Positions 25,049 to 33,718 of a DNA stretch of 64,000 nucleotides are shown here, in pieces; positions within the stretch are counted from its first letter, which is position 1, and every line of letters begins with the position of its first letter. The notes beneath the pieces were generated by a model. The model had not been told where the DNA came from, did no database searches, and saw only the letters and a list, made by a program, of their open reading frames with translations. The DNA lies in assembly GCF_009905215.1 (NCBI RefSeq), contig NZ_CP047593.1, forward strand, positions 2,794,900-2,858,899, in the 5' to 3' direction. The translations under genes were made by a program, and so were the position numbers. The stretch comes from Tichowtungia aerotolerans (GTDB taxonomy: Bacteria; Verrucomicrobiota; Kiritimatiellia; Kiritimatiellales; Tichowtungiaceae).

Positions 25049-25846
25049 ATGAATGTTTCAGAAGCCAGGTTGGAGCTGCTTACCATCCGCGATATTGAGT
25101 TTGTCGCGAAAGTATCAGAGCGGATTCATTATACCAATTCATCAGAGCCGTTTCTTAATCATTCGTTTGTGGTTCTTAATGATGCAATCCCCAGGAAGAT
25201 TTTCTCCGTAGACAGCTATTCTATCAATCCGGTGTCTTTTAAGCAGGCGGTGAGTGAAGGGGTGTCCAGCGATTTGTTCTCTGTATATCGGGCTTATATG
25301 CATCAGCACCCTTTGCTGCCGCATTTTTTGGCCCCGGAGAGTTCTGACGTGAGTACCATATTAACGACTACGACAGCAGATGAGTTTCACCAAACCGATC
25401 TTTATCAGGAATTTTATAAGGTTCTTGGAATTGAAGATCAGCTTGCATTTGCTTTGCCGCATCCGCAAGGCATCTACGTGCTTGTGTATTCCAGAGAAAC
25501 AGCATTTTCTGAAAAAGAGAAAGTCATCATGCAGCTTCTCAAACCACAGTTGCAGATTGCTTTAAAAAACTGGCAGCGCATTCGTGAACTCGAGCTGCAC
25601 CTGAGAACGCTGGAGGAGAACAGTGTCGGAGTTACGCAAACACATGAGGCTCCGGGTGGGTGGACGCGTCTCAGCCCCCGGCAGCAGGCTGTTGCTGAAC
25701 TGGCCGCGCTAGGGCTGGAAAACCGGAAAATTGCCGAAAAACTCCACATTTCGCCGAAGACTGTAGGAAAGCACCTCGAAAATATATTTGAAGTTCTGGA
25801 TATTCATAATCGAACAGCTCTTGCCGCTATGTGGTCGCGGCAATAG
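25049..25846 (+). CDS. LuxR-family transcriptional regulator
   Basis: 265 aa. C-terminal LuxR helix-turn-helix (about 200-262: LSPRQQAVAELAALGLENRKIA, EKLHISPKTVGKHLENIF). The N-terminal about 180 residues look like a PAS/GAF-type sensor but show no clear ligand motif. Upstream ribosome site weak. Targets unknown; the neighbours give no hint. (Peptide pieces are quoted separately.). Confidence 0.85.
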   Translation: MNVSEARLELLTIRDIEFVAKVSERIHYTNSSEPFLNHSFVVLNDAIPRKIFSVDSYSINPVSFKQAVSEGVSSDLFSVYRAYMHQHPLLPHFLAPESSDVSTILTTTTADEFHQTDLYQEFYKVLGIEDQLAFALPHPQGIYVLVYSRETAFSEKEKVIMQLLKPQLQIALKNWQRIRELELHLRTLEENSVGVTQTHEAPGGWTRLSPRQQAVAELAALGLENRKIAEKLHISPKTVGKHLENIFEVLDIHNRTALAAMWSRQ

Positions 25847-25862
25847 CGTATGACTTTTTTTT

Positions 25863-25877
25863 TTCCAAACCTTGGAA
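25863..25877. repeat. Palindrome TTCCAAACCTTGGAA between convergent genes
   Basis: Perfect copy of the dispersed palindrome, preceded by nine T and followed by AAAAC. It lies between the stop of the LuxR gene and the stop of the convergent hydrolase gene. The T-run on one side makes it a plausible terminator for the hydrolase in the minus direction only if read as A-run; its position suggests bidirectional termination. Confidence 0.6.
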
Positions 25878-25914
25878 AACAACGGATATCTGGTGCAGAG
25901 TTTCGAGGGGGGCA

Positions 25915-26742
25915 TCACTTTGCACCGGCCCATGTTTTGAATTGAGTGAGGAGTTTCGGGGCGAATTCAGTGAAGTAAGCTCCAAGAGCTTCTGTGTGTT
26001 TGCCGTTTGGAACGGTCCAGAGTTCTTTGGGTTCTCCGGCTTTTTTGAGCAGTACCTCTGCATGCCTGTAAGGAACCACTTTGTCGGCGGTTCCGTGGAT
26101 GAGCAGCAGCGGAACCGGAGAAATATTCTGAACGGATTTTTTCGGGCTGAACTTATTGCTGATAAGCAGAGCGGCCAGCGGTTTCAGCAGAGTTGTGTGA
26201 TCCATTGCCACACCTTTGTAGGATGAAAATGCGGAGTCGGCTGCCACTCCGACAACTCCGTCGAACCGGTTGTTGCCGGCGACGGACAGGGCATTGACTC
26301 CGCCGATGCTCTGGCCAAACAGGATGATTTTGTTCTGATCGATGTCGGTCCGGGTTTTGATGTATTCTATGGCGGCAACGGAATCTTCGTAGACGCCACG
26401 ACGGGAAATTCTGCCTTCGGATTTTCCGTAGCCGCGGTAATCAAAAACGAAAAGGTTGAACCCGTTGGCAGGAAGCCAGGAGACAAAGGAGTAGTGAGCG
26501 CTCATGTTCTGAGCGTTCCCGTGGAAGTGAATCACGGTGCCGAGAGCATTGTCTCTTGCGGGAATAAACCAGCCGAAGAGTTTTGTGCCGTCCTTGCTTG
26601 GGAACTGCACTTCCTCGAATTTGTATCCGTCTGCGGTCGGGGTGGTGTATTCCCTGTGGTCCGGGTAATAGAACACATGATCCAGTCCTGCCAGAGCTGT
26701 AGCAGTTAGAATGAAGATAATGATCAAGAGCATCTTTTTCAT
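25915..26742 (-). CDS. Secreted or membrane-anchored alpha/beta hydrolase
   Basis: 275 aa. N-terminal hydrophobic segment (LLIIIFILTATALAG) is a signal peptide or anchor. Alpha/beta hydrolase motifs: HFHGNAQN oxyanion region, FDYRGYGKSEG, nucleophile elbow GQSIGG, acid Asp in HGTADKVVP, His in GKHTEA. Similar to the BEM46/YfhR-type serine hydrolases, whose substrates are mostly unknown. Confidence 0.85.
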   Translation of the reverse strand: MKKMLLIIIFILTATALAGLDHVFYYPDHREYTTPTADGYKFEEVQFPSKDGTKLFGWFIPARDNALGTVIHFHGNAQNMSAHYSFVSWLPANGFNLFVFDYRGYGKSEGRISRRGVYEDSVAAIEYIKTRTDIDQNKIILFGQSIGGVNALSVAGNNRFDGVVGVAADSAFSSYKGVAMDHTTLLKPLAALLISNKFSPKKSVQNISPVPLLLIHGTADKVVPYRHAEVLLKKAGEPKELWTVPNGKHTEALGAYFTEFAPKLLTQFKTWAGAK

Positions 26743-27054
26743 GGGAAAAAGTTACTGACTGGCAAAAGATACGGCAAGGTGTCTTTGATTCGTATGCGGT
26801 CTTTCCTGAGATCCTGGAGACGCTTTGTTTTCTCATGTATGCAAAGTGTGAGGGAGAGGGATTCTGGCTTAAGCCGCTTTTTTTGAATAAAAACAGGTGC
26901 GTTTCGCTGGTACATTTCAATCCAATCAGGAAACAGGACGATTTCTTTTTATAAAAGAGTTTTAGGTATGACAAATGCTTGCTAGAGTAGGTGTTGGAAG
27001 CCTGTCTGGTCAGGGCTAGGCGTTTTAACGTCTCGCAATGAAAAGGTGGATACG
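26743..27054. other. 312-base gap between divergent genes
   Basis: Intergenic region between the hydrolase (minus) and the WYL-like gene (plus). It must hold both promoters. A TATAAA lies at about 26950 but I find no convincing -35, no hairpin with a T-tract and no open frame worth calling. Confidence 0.4.
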
Positions 27055-27351
27055 ATGATTGAGCAAATGCTGCGCCAAGCTGTTTTAGGAAAAAATTTAA
27101 TAGAGTTTGACTATCAGGGCGGAACCAAAGTGGTTGAACCGCATATGGTGGCTCATAATATGCAGGGGCATATCCTGCTGAGTGCATGGTTTGTTCGAGG
27201 CGATCGAAAATTCAATGAAGAAGGCTGGCAGGAATATATGCTGGCCGGAATTTCCAAATTGAAAATTCTGCCGGAAACCTTTCCAAAAGCGAGGTTCGGC
27301 TATAACCCGATGGACGACCGGAAGTATGCCAATATTCAGTTTTGTTTGTGA
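27055..27351 (+). CDS. Stand-alone WYL-like domain protein
   Basis: 98 aa; AAGGTGG upstream supports ATG 27055. The sequence GKNLIEFDYQGGTKVVEPHM, AHNMQGHILLSAWFVRG and GWQEYMLAGISKLKIL is the core of a WYL domain (small SH3-like ligand-sensing fold), here without the usual DNA-binding part. Such single-domain versions occur in several phyla and their role is unknown. The pilin-like gene follows closely. Confidence 0.6.
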   Translation: MIEQMLRQAVLGKNLIEFDYQGGTKVVEPHMVAHNMQGHILLSAWFVRGDRKFNEEGWQEYMLAGISKLKILPETFPKARFGYNPMDDRKYANIQFCL

Positions 27352-27366
27352 TTGAGGTTTTTGAGG

Positions 27367-27735
27367 ATGGCTCCTGTGAATCAGTCAAAGAATTTCGGTT
27401 TTACATTAGTTGAGGTCTTAATTGTTACATCTATCATCGGCTTGCTGGCGGCGATTGGAATTCCTTATGTGCTGAAAGCGTACGATAGTTCTCAACAAAG
27501 CGCTAAAGATAGGGCGGTCACAGAAGTGGAAAAAGCGAAAGGGGTTCTCACTCTTCCGCCGGTTTTATCTCTTCCGGGAGCAATGGGATTGGATGATAAA
27601 GACCTGATGATTCAGGACGATCCGCATGCGCTTAGTAATCTGTGCGAGGCGTTGAGTATTGGGCAGATCGAAGAACTGACAATTGACGGAGATCCGATAG
27701 CAGTTGGTTCATTGGTTCTTAAAGCATCCTATTAA
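27367..27735 (+). CDS. Type IV pilin-like / pseudopilin protein
   Basis: 122 aa. Class-III signal KNFG|FTLVEVLIVTSIIGLLAA with Gly before the cut and Glu at +5 of the mature protein, followed by a short globular domain. It would be cut by a prepilin peptidase and inserted in the inner membrane. No secretion or pilus genes are adjacent, so it is an orphan; PVC bacteria have many such proteins. Confidence 0.75.
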   Translation: MAPVNQSKNFGFTLVEVLIVTSIIGLLAAIGIPYVLKAYDSSQQSAKDRAVTEVEKAKGVLTLPPVLSLPGAMGLDDKDLMIQDDPHALSNLCEALSIGQIEELTIDGDPIAVGSLVLKASY

Positions 27736-27821
27736 CAGGTTCTTTTCAGAACAGGCCATGTTTTCATCAGTTTGGCCGAGAGTTATGTTTGGAACTTGAG
27801 GCGTTGAGTGCCGTTTTTTTT

Positions 27822-27855
27822 AAGTACGTAAAAAATTTCGGTTTTTTGCGTTCTT
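27822..27855. other. AT-rich hairpin upstream of nox
   Basis: AAGTACGTAAAAAA faces TTTTTTGCGTTCTT (12 of 14 bases pair, one more as G-T) across a 6-base loop, preceded by eight T. Could terminate the pilin-like gene or form part of the nox leader. The rest of the 210-base gap shows nothing else. Confidence 0.35.
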
Positions 27856-27945
27856 AGGTTGCAAACATGACAAAAACGGTTATGTTTGGGGCCTATAGCT
27901 GGACAGGCTGGAGTACAGAACGGATCTATTGGAAAGGATTAGAAC

Positions 27946-29313
27946 ATGGCAAAGGTGGTTGTAGTTGGAGTGAATCATGCGGGAACGTCGGCGATTCGGA
28001 CGTTGCTGTCGCAGAATAAGAACCATGAAGTGGTAGCGTTTGATCGAAACAATAATATTTCGTTTCTCGGGTGCGGCATTGCATTGACGGTGAGCGGTGT
28101 GGTTCAGAATGTGAATGATCTTTTCTACTCTAACTGTAATGAGCTTGAAACGCTCGGTGCAGAAGTGCACATGAGCACTGATGTCACAAAAATCGACACT
28201 GATAAAAAGGAAGTGACCGCAAAAAACCTGGAGACCGGCAACGAAATGACGGTCGGTTATGACAAACTGATTTATGCCGCCGGTTCCTGGCCGGTCGATT
28301 TCAATATTCCGAATAGCGACCTTGATAATATTTATGTGTGTAAGCTGTTTCAGCATGCGGCAACACTGATCGATAAGGCCAATGAGCCGGGGATTGAGAG
28401 TGTTGCGATCATCGGCGCAGGCTACATCGGTATTGAGCTGGCAGAGGCGTACCACCAGAAAGGAAAAAAAGTGACTTTGGTAGACCTGCAGGAACGTGTG
28501 GTTCCCGCCTATTTTGACACCGAGTTTACTGATCGCCTGCAGGCGGATATTCGTCGTTCCGGCGTCAATCTGGTGCTGGGTGCCCGGGTGACCGGTTATA
28601 TCGGCGGCGAAAACGGACAGGTCAAACAGATTGAAACCAACCACGGTAATTATGATGCTGATCTCGTGATTCAGTGTGTTGGATTTAAGCCGAATACCGA
28701 CCTTCTCGAAGATGCAGAGAAGCTTCCCAACGGAGCGCTGGTGGTTGACTCGTGCATGCGTACCACTGTTCCGGACGTGTATGCAATCGGTGATACGGCT
28801 GCAATTTATCATTCAGCAGTCGGCGCTCATCGTCATGTGGCTTTGGCGACGAACGCGGTTAAAGGCGGTGTTGTGGCTGCCAGCCAGATCAACGAGCTGT
28901 ATACGGTGCAGTTGCCAAGCATTGCCGGAACCAACGCCATCTGCGTGTTTGGAAATATGCTGGCCAGTACAGGACTGAGTGAAGCTGCCGCCCGTGCGGA
29001 AGGAATGAATGTGTTGAGCTCATTCTACGTGGATAACGACCGTCCGGAGTTTATGAACGATGTGGAAGAGGTCGGTGTAAAACTGGTGTACGACAAAGAG
29101 TCGCTTCGACTGGTTGGTGCGCAGATCGGATCCTACGGAAACACACCGCATACAGAATGTATCTTCTACCTTTCGCTGGCCATTCAGAAAGGGTTGACTC
29201 TGCCGGAGCTGGCCATGACAGATGTCTATTTTCTTCCGCATTTCAACAAGCCGTTTAACTTTGTCATTTCGGCCATCCTTCAGGCTCTCGGTCTGACCTA
29301 TATGAAAGGTTGA
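27946..29313 (+). CDS. nox: NADH oxidase (CoA-disulfide reductase family)
   Basis: 455 aa. FAD motif VVVVGVNHAGTSAIR at the N-terminus, redox-active Cys 43 in SFLGCGIAL, NAD-binding AIIGAGYIGIELAEAYH, second FAD motif PDVYAIGDTA, and the C-terminal dimerisation domain. The single active cysteine that can form a sulfenic acid is typical of water-forming NADH oxidases of the Nox/Cdr group. Cytoplasmic; reduces oxygen with NADH and so protects or rebalances redox state. Good ribosome site (AAAGGA) and a strong terminator follow. Confidence 0.9.
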   Translation: MAKVVVVGVNHAGTSAIRTLLSQNKNHEVVAFDRNNNISFLGCGIALTVSGVVQNVNDLFYSNCNELETLGAEVHMSTDVTKIDTDKKEVTAKNLETGNEMTVGYDKLIYAAGSWPVDFNIPNSDLDNIYVCKLFQHAATLIDKANEPGIESVAIIGAGYIGIELAEAYHQKGKKVTLVDLQERVVPAYFDTEFTDRLQADIRRSGVNLVLGARVTGYIGGENGQVKQIETNHGNYDADLVIQCVGFKPNTDLLEDAEKLPNGALVVDSCMRTTVPDVYAIGDTAAIYHSAVGAHRHVALATNAVKGGVVAASQINELYTVQLPSIAGTNAICVFGNMLASTGLSEAAARAEGMNVLSSFYVDNDRPEFMNDVEEVGVKLVYDKESLRLVGAQIGSYGNTPHTECIFYLSLAIQKGLTLPELAMTDVYFLPHFNKPFNFVISAILQALGLTYMKG

Positions 29314-29336
29314 AATCAACCAGAGTCATAAAAAGA

Positions 29337-29370
29337 AACGCCCTGCGGATTTCGCAGGGCGTTTTCTTTT
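29337..29370. terminator. Strong bidirectional terminator
   Basis: AACGCCCTGCG (29337-29347) pairs with CGCAGGGCGTT (29353-29363), loop GATTT, followed by TTCTTTT; an A-run lies on the other side (AAAAAG), so it works for the convergent lipoprotein gene too. Confidence 0.92.
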
Positions 29371-29387
29371 GTTTGGAAGATATCCGC

Positions 29388-30140
29388 TTAAAGCGAATCG
29401 ATGATTTTACGACGTTGTGTCTTATACTCGGGCTCGGAGATAATATCGTCGTTTTTAAGCTGTTCGAGCTTTTCAAGGCGGTCGCGCGGAGCGGATTTGT
29501 AGTAGTGCAGCGTCAGCGCGATCTGTTGTGCGATGTAGTCCGAGACAATCGGGTCAACTTCCTGGTTGACCAGCGGAGTGACTGTCGGATCGTAGTTCAT
29601 CGTAACCAGGCCGCCGATCAGTGGGGCCAGTCCAAGCGTGGGGTACCCGGCGCCGGTGGTCCATGTGCGGCTGATATCGGCGTGTTTTACATCGAGTCGA
29701 ACCGGAACAAAGATCGTATTGATCAGTTTTCCGGTTTTTGCGTCGTTAAGCCGCACATCAATATCGTAATTGGCTTGATAGTTGTATCCATGCCATGCCG
29801 GCGTCCAGATCAGGAAACCGGGAAAATCGACCCAGAAGTTCCAGCCGGATCCTTTGTATTCCGGAACGATGGAAATGTCGGCAATCACATCGATATAGGT
29901 GTTGTCATCATCAACAGCCGTGCTGCTTTCAGCGTTGTATTTGAGCAGATCGCGGCTGACCTGATGAATCAGTCGGTGACCCTGCAGGTCGGGAGCTGTC
30001 GGGCGGATTCCAAGTCGCAGGCGCTCCTGAAGCGCAATAACCGACGGGTTTTTGTAATTGTTGAGATTTTTGACGGTCAGCGGATGAGTGCAGCCGGTCA
30101 GGATCGCGACAGCCGATGCGAAGATCGGTAAATGCTTCAT
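29388..30140 (-). CDS. Lipoprotein with SHOCT-like C-terminus
   Basis: 250 aa. Lipobox SAVAILTGC (Cys 17). Middle domain is beta-rich (IDVIADISIVPEYKGSG, ANYDIDVRLNDAKTGK). The last about 30 residues (RLEKLEQLKNDDIISEPEY, KTQRRKIIDSL) resemble the SHOCT motif, a short helix often found at protein ends. Function unknown. Convergent with nox and sharing its terminator. Confidence 0.75.
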   Translation of the reverse strand: MKHLPIFASAVAILTGCTHPLTVKNLNNYKNPSVIALQERLRLGIRPTAPDLQGHRLIHQVSRDLLKYNAESSTAVDDDNTYIDVIADISIVPEYKGSGWNFWVDFPGFLIWTPAWHGYNYQANYDIDVRLNDAKTGKLINTIFVPVRLDVKHADISRTWTTGAGYPTLGLAPLIGGLVTMNYDPTVTPLVNQEVDPIVSDYIAQQIALTLHYYKSAPRDRLEKLEQLKNDDIISEPEYKTQRRKIIDSL

Positions 30141-30202
30141 TCCGGTTCCTTTCAGGTTTTTCGTATTTCACGGGTCTGTGTAAATTCAAAGAGTCTTCCC
30201 GC

Positions 30203-31537
30203 TCATAGGTATGAGGTAAGGACGGCTTCAATCGCAGATCGTTTTTCAGCGAGGATTGTTTGGTCGTTGGCTTCAATGAGCAGACGCAGATAAGGCTCGG
30301 TATTCGATGGCCGGACGCTGAACCACCAGTCGGGGAATTCAATACGCATGCCGTCGAAGTCATAAACTGCTACCGGTTTTTCTGTTTCAGCAAACGTTCT
30401 GACCAGTGCGGCGATCGCATCATCTTTGGCTTCGATATGAAAGTTCAGTTCTCCGGAGTTCGCGTAGCGCACCAGTCCGTCAATGCAGGCCGAGAAAGAT
30501 TTCCCTTCGGCGTTCAGTTTTGCGGCAACGCTCAGGACGATCAGTGCTGTCAGAATGCCAGAATCACAGTTGAAAAAGTCGCGGAAATAATAATGCCCCG
30601 CCAGTTCGCCGCCGACAATGCAGCCGAGTTCGCGCATTTTCAGTTTGGCAAATGAGTGTCCGACCTTCCACATGTGCGGCTCTCCACCGAGCTCGATGAT
30701 CCGCTCCGTAACGGATTTCGATGTGCGGATATCGTGCAGGACGCGACCGGGCCTGTCTGACAGATAATACTCAGCCAGCACTCCGGTAACCAGATCGGGC
30801 TGCACGTAGCGGCCCCGTTCGTCGATGAACATGACGCGGTCGGCATCGCCATCAAAAATCAGTCCGATATCGAGTCCGTTATCGCAAACCAGTTTTTTGA
30901 TGGCCGCGCAGTTTTTTTCTTCGAGCGGGTTCGGCGGATGGTTGGGAAAGGTTCCGTCGAGATCATCGTAGATATAGACAGGAGCGGTTCCGAGAAGATC
31001 TTTGATGAGCAGCCCGGCCATACCGTTGGAGCAGTCGACGCCGATTTTCAGTTTGGACAGGTCCGGAAGGTACTGCCGCAGAAAGCTGAGATAGTCATCG
31101 CGTACATCAAGTTCCCGAACGCTGCCTGCTCTCTCAGAAGGAACAGCCTCTGCCTGAATCATCTGCTCGAGATCGGAAAGTCCGGTTGCATAATCGACGG
31201 GCAGGGCGCCGGTTTTGCAGACCTTGAGTCCGTTGTATTCCGGTGGGTTATGCGAGGCGGTAATCATCACCGCAGCGTCGTATCCCCCGGAGGCGGTTGC
31301 AAAATAGACAGTCGGCGTGGTGCATTGTCCGATGGATACAACGTCCGCACCTGCTGCTGTGATGCCGCCGCACAGCGCCTCAAAGACTTCCGGCGAGCTG
31401 GCGCGGTCGTCGCGTCCGACCAGCACGGTTTCTGCGTTTAGCAGTTTCGGAAGAAAAAAACCGATTTTCCAAACATTGGAAGAATCAAAATCACGTCCGT
31501 AAACGCCGCGGATATCATATGCTTTAAATGCCTTCAT
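30203..31537 (-). CDS. manB: Phosphomannomutase / phosphoglucomutase
   Basis: 444 aa from the ATG at 31537; an ATG at 31555 would add six non-family residues. Signatures: AYDIRGVYG, active-site Ser 95 in ITASHNPPEYNG, metal loop DGDADRV, sugar ring GGELAGHYYF and phosphate-binding RPSNTEPYLR. It interconverts hexose 6- and 1-phosphates for glycan synthesis. The N-terminal region carries a perfect palindrome (31467-31481) coding SSNVWK, at a point where family members vary. Confidence 0.92.
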   Translation of the reverse strand: MKAFKAYDIRGVYGRDFDSSNVWKIGFFLPKLLNAETVLVGRDDRASSPEVFEALCGGITAAGADVVSIGQCTTPTVYFATASGGYDAAVMITASHNPPEYNGLKVCKTGALPVDYATGLSDLEQMIQAEAVPSERAGSVRELDVRDDYLSFLRQYLPDLSKLKIGVDCSNGMAGLLIKDLLGTAPVYIYDDLDGTFPNHPPNPLEEKNCAAIKKLVCDNGLDIGLIFDGDADRVMFIDERGRYVQPDLVTGVLAEYYLSDRPGRVLHDIRTSKSVTERIIELGGEPHMWKVGHSFAKLKMRELGCIVGGELAGHYYFRDFFNCDSGILTALIVLSVAAKLNAEGKSFSACIDGLVRYANSGELNFHIEAKDDAIAALVRTFAETEKPVAVYDFDGMRIEFPDWWFSVRPSNTEPYLRLLIEANDQTILAEKRSAIEAVLTSYL

Positions 31538-31580
31538 GGCCTGAAAGAAAACCATGAAAGCATTTTCTTAACCAGCCTTT

Positions 31581-32006
31581 TCAGCCAGCGATAACCGGCA
31601 CGCCGCTCAGTGTATCCTTGACCGGGCAGGCGGTCAGTACGTGCTCTGTGAGTTCCGCCACTTTGTCGGCAGGAGAGGGAGAGTCGATGACCAGTTGATA
31701 GCGGATTTCACTGAATCCGGGACGCACATCGGCAATCCCTTGAAAACCGTCTGGATCGAGATCGCCTTCTACTTCCACCTTCACGTCGTTTATCTCAACG
31801 CCATGTGCCGGTGCGAAGGCGTTGACGAGCACCACAAGGCAGCCGCCGAGCGCCGAAAGAAGCAGCTCGACCGGGTTGGGGCCGGTGTTTTGTCCGCCGA
31901 GAGCTTCTGGTTCATCAATCCGTAATGTATGCGGTCCGCTTACGGCGTCAGAACTGACGCCGGTTCCGCTCCATTGAACATCACTTTTAAACGTAATATT
32001 TGCCAT
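31581..32006 (-). CDS. OsmC-family peroxiredoxin-like protein
   Basis: 141 aa; AAAGGA upstream supports the start at 32006. OsmC/YhfA fold signatures: GPNPVELLLSALGGCLV with Cys 56 and a second Cys in VLTACPVKDTL. The cysteine pair reduces organic hydroperoxides in the Ohr/OsmC group. Cytoplasmic. Confidence 0.88.
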   Translation of the reverse strand: MANITFKSDVQWSGTGVSSDAVSGPHTLRIDEPEALGGQNTGPNPVELLLSALGGCLVVLVNAFAPAHGVEINDVKVEVEGDLDPDGFQGIADVRPGFSEIRYQLVIDSPSPADKVAELTEHVLTACPVKDTLSGVPVIAG

Positions 32007-32199
32007 TTCAGATTTCCTTTTCGTTGTTAGAAAGGTCATTGAAGCAGAAATGGATCACCAAATCAATATATCATGATCATAATTATCACAATTAAGGAGA
32101 AAGGGCTGTCTGTGCCCTGCATAAGCGCTACGGCTGTCGTAGGCTTTGAATGCAATGGTGGGGACAGTTTTGTGAAGGAAATATTTTGAGCGTGGTGGC

Positions 32200-32583
32200 T
32201 TAGTTCAGTTTAGCAATGGCGTCGATTTCAATAAAAACGCCTTTGGGCAGTGCGGAGACCTGCACGGTGGAACGGGCCGGAGCGGTTGCTTCGTCGAAGT
32301 ATTCGCCATAGATAGCGTTGACGGCGGCAAAGCAGTTCAGGTCCGTCAGAAAGATGGTGGTTTTCACGACGTCTTCCAGATCGCCGCCGGCTTCTTTAAT
32401 AACCGCCCGCAGGTTCGCGAGAACCTGATGAGCCTGTTCTTCGATGGTTTCGGGAATGTCGCCGGTTTGCGGGTTTACGGGAATCTGACCGGAACAGTAA
32501 AGAGTTCCGTCAGATTCAACGGCCTGAGAGTACGGTCCGATCGGTTCAGGAGCGGCGGCGGTTTGAATAATATCTTTTTTCAC
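32200..32583 (-). CDS. ridA: RidA family enamine/imine deaminase
   Basis: 127 aa with GTG start at 32583, chosen because AAGGAG lies 8 bases upstream and the N-terminus then matches the family. GPYSQAVESDGTLYCSGQIP, NLRAVIKEAGG, KTTIFLTDL and the substrate Arg in APARSTVQV are all present. It removes reactive enamine intermediates from PLP enzymes. Its start lies inside the 3' end of the upstream flavoprotein gene (38-base overlap). Confidence 0.92.
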   Translation of the reverse strand: MKKDIIQTAAAPEPIGPYSQAVESDGTLYCSGQIPVNPQTGDIPETIEEQAHQVLANLRAVIKEAGGDLEDVVKTTIFLTDLNCFAAVNAIYGEYFDEATAPARSTVQVSALPKGVFIEIDAIAKLN

Positions 32584-33715
32584 GGGGGTTTCTCCTTTTT
32601 TGCGCTTGAGGCGGATACTTGCGAATTGGATGGTTTTTGGCAATCGATTCTATCGCGAGGCGGGCCGTGGAAAAGGCGGCCTGCAGGTTATAGCCGCCGC
32701 ACGGGCCGTCCACATCCAGCACTTCGCCGGCAAAGTAAAGGCCGGGAACCTTTCTCGATTCCATGGTTTGCGGATACACTTCATTCAGTGCCACGCCGCC
32801 GATCGTCGTCATGGCTTCCTTGAGCGGCCGCGGCTTCCCGGGTTCAATTTTCCAAACTTTGGATGCAGGCTGTGCCTGTGCCCGATTGAGTTTCCGGGGT
32901 TTGGAAGAGTTGTCGGGTGCGGGCGCATTCTTGGAAATTTCGAATGAGACGTTTTTGAGATTGAGGCGCGAGATAATGCGGCAGGCGTTGATGACGGCGG
33001 GACCGCTGATGCCGTACTTCTCGATTTCGAGTGCGCCGTATGTCGTGGCGATGGTTTTTCCGTCCACAATAATTTTCAGTACTGCTTCGTCCGTCGCGCG
33101 CAGATGATGTTGTTGCAGATTAAACCCGGCCAGTCCCGGGCGGTATGGCAGGATTTTATGCCCAAGCGCCGCGGCCATTTTCTGTCCGTCGCCGACGGAT
33201 CCGGTTTTTGGATAGCTGACGCCGCCGGTCGCGATCAGAACATTTTTTGCGGTCAGTTCGACGTTTGCAGTTTTTACAGAAAGCCCGTTTCCCGATATCT
33301 GGACGTTCTCAACCGGGCTGTTGAGCATCAGTCCGATGCTGTGCTTCGCCAGCAGATCGGTAAAGCAGTGATGCACATCAATTGCCCGCTCACTTTGCGG
33401 GTACACCCGCCGATCGCGCTGCATTTTCGTGATCAGTCCGTTTTGGTGAAACCAGTTGCGCAGAGCAGACGGCGGAAAGTCGGTGATGGCGGTTTTTAAG
33501 AAAGGGCCGGCCGGTTCGCCGTAATCGATCAGCATCTGCTCGGCGGGTAGGGCGGACGTGATGTTGCAGCGATTGTTTCCGCACATTAAGAGTTTGCGTC
33601 CGGGTTTGGGGCAGCGTTCCAGAATGATCGCCCTCAGTCCCGCTTCGCCGGCCGCCGCTCCGGCCATAAGCCCCGCCGCTCCTCCGCCGATAATAATCAG
33701 GTCGGTTGATAGCAT
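32546..33715 (-). CDS. HI0933/BaiN-family flavoprotein
   Basis: 389 aa. FAD motif LIIIGGGAAGLMAGAAAGEAG, CGNNRCNITS, ATGGVSYPKTGSVGDG, KYGISGPAV (from about 234) and TIGGVALNEV, then GLYFAGEVLDVDGPCGGYNLQ. The stretch between ISGPA (236) and GGV (306) is about 70 residues, shorter than I expect for the family, and just there the DNA carries a palindromic composite element (32849-32906). The C-terminal tail is very basic (KRRNPREKRYYSNRRRS). Reaction unknown; the family may reduce steroids or flavin-linked compounds. Confidence 0.85.
   Translation of the reverse strand: MLSTDLIIIGGGAAGLMAGAAAGEAGLRAIILERCPKPGRKLLMCGNNRCNITSALPAEQMLIDYGEPAGPFLKTAITDFPPSALRNWFHQNGLITKMQRDRRVYPQSERAIDVHHCFTDLLAKHSIGLMLNSPVENVQISGNGLSVKTANVELTAKNVLIATGGVSYPKTGSVGDGQKMAAALGHKILPYRPGLAGFNLQQHHLRATDEAVLKIIVDGKTIATTYGALEIEKYGISGPAVINACRIISRLNLKNVSFEISKNAPAPDNSSKPRKLNRAQAQPASKVWKIEPGKPRPLKEAMTTIGGVALNEVYPQTMESRKVPGLYFAGEVLDVDGPCGGYNLQAAFSTARLAIESIAKNHPIRKYPPQAQKRRNPREKRYYSNRRRS
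32849..32906. repeat. Palindromic composite element inside the flavoprotein gene
   Basis: TTCCAAACTTTGGAT (32849-32863), then a hairpin CAGGC-TGT-GCCTG, then TTCCGGGGTTTGGAA (32892-32906). The order palindrome, ACAGG/GCCTG-type hairpin, palindrome matches the element at 18054-18117. Here it is read in frame as part of the protein (ASKVWKIEPG and SSKPRK on the coded strand). Confidence 0.55.
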
Positions 33716-33718
33716 TGC

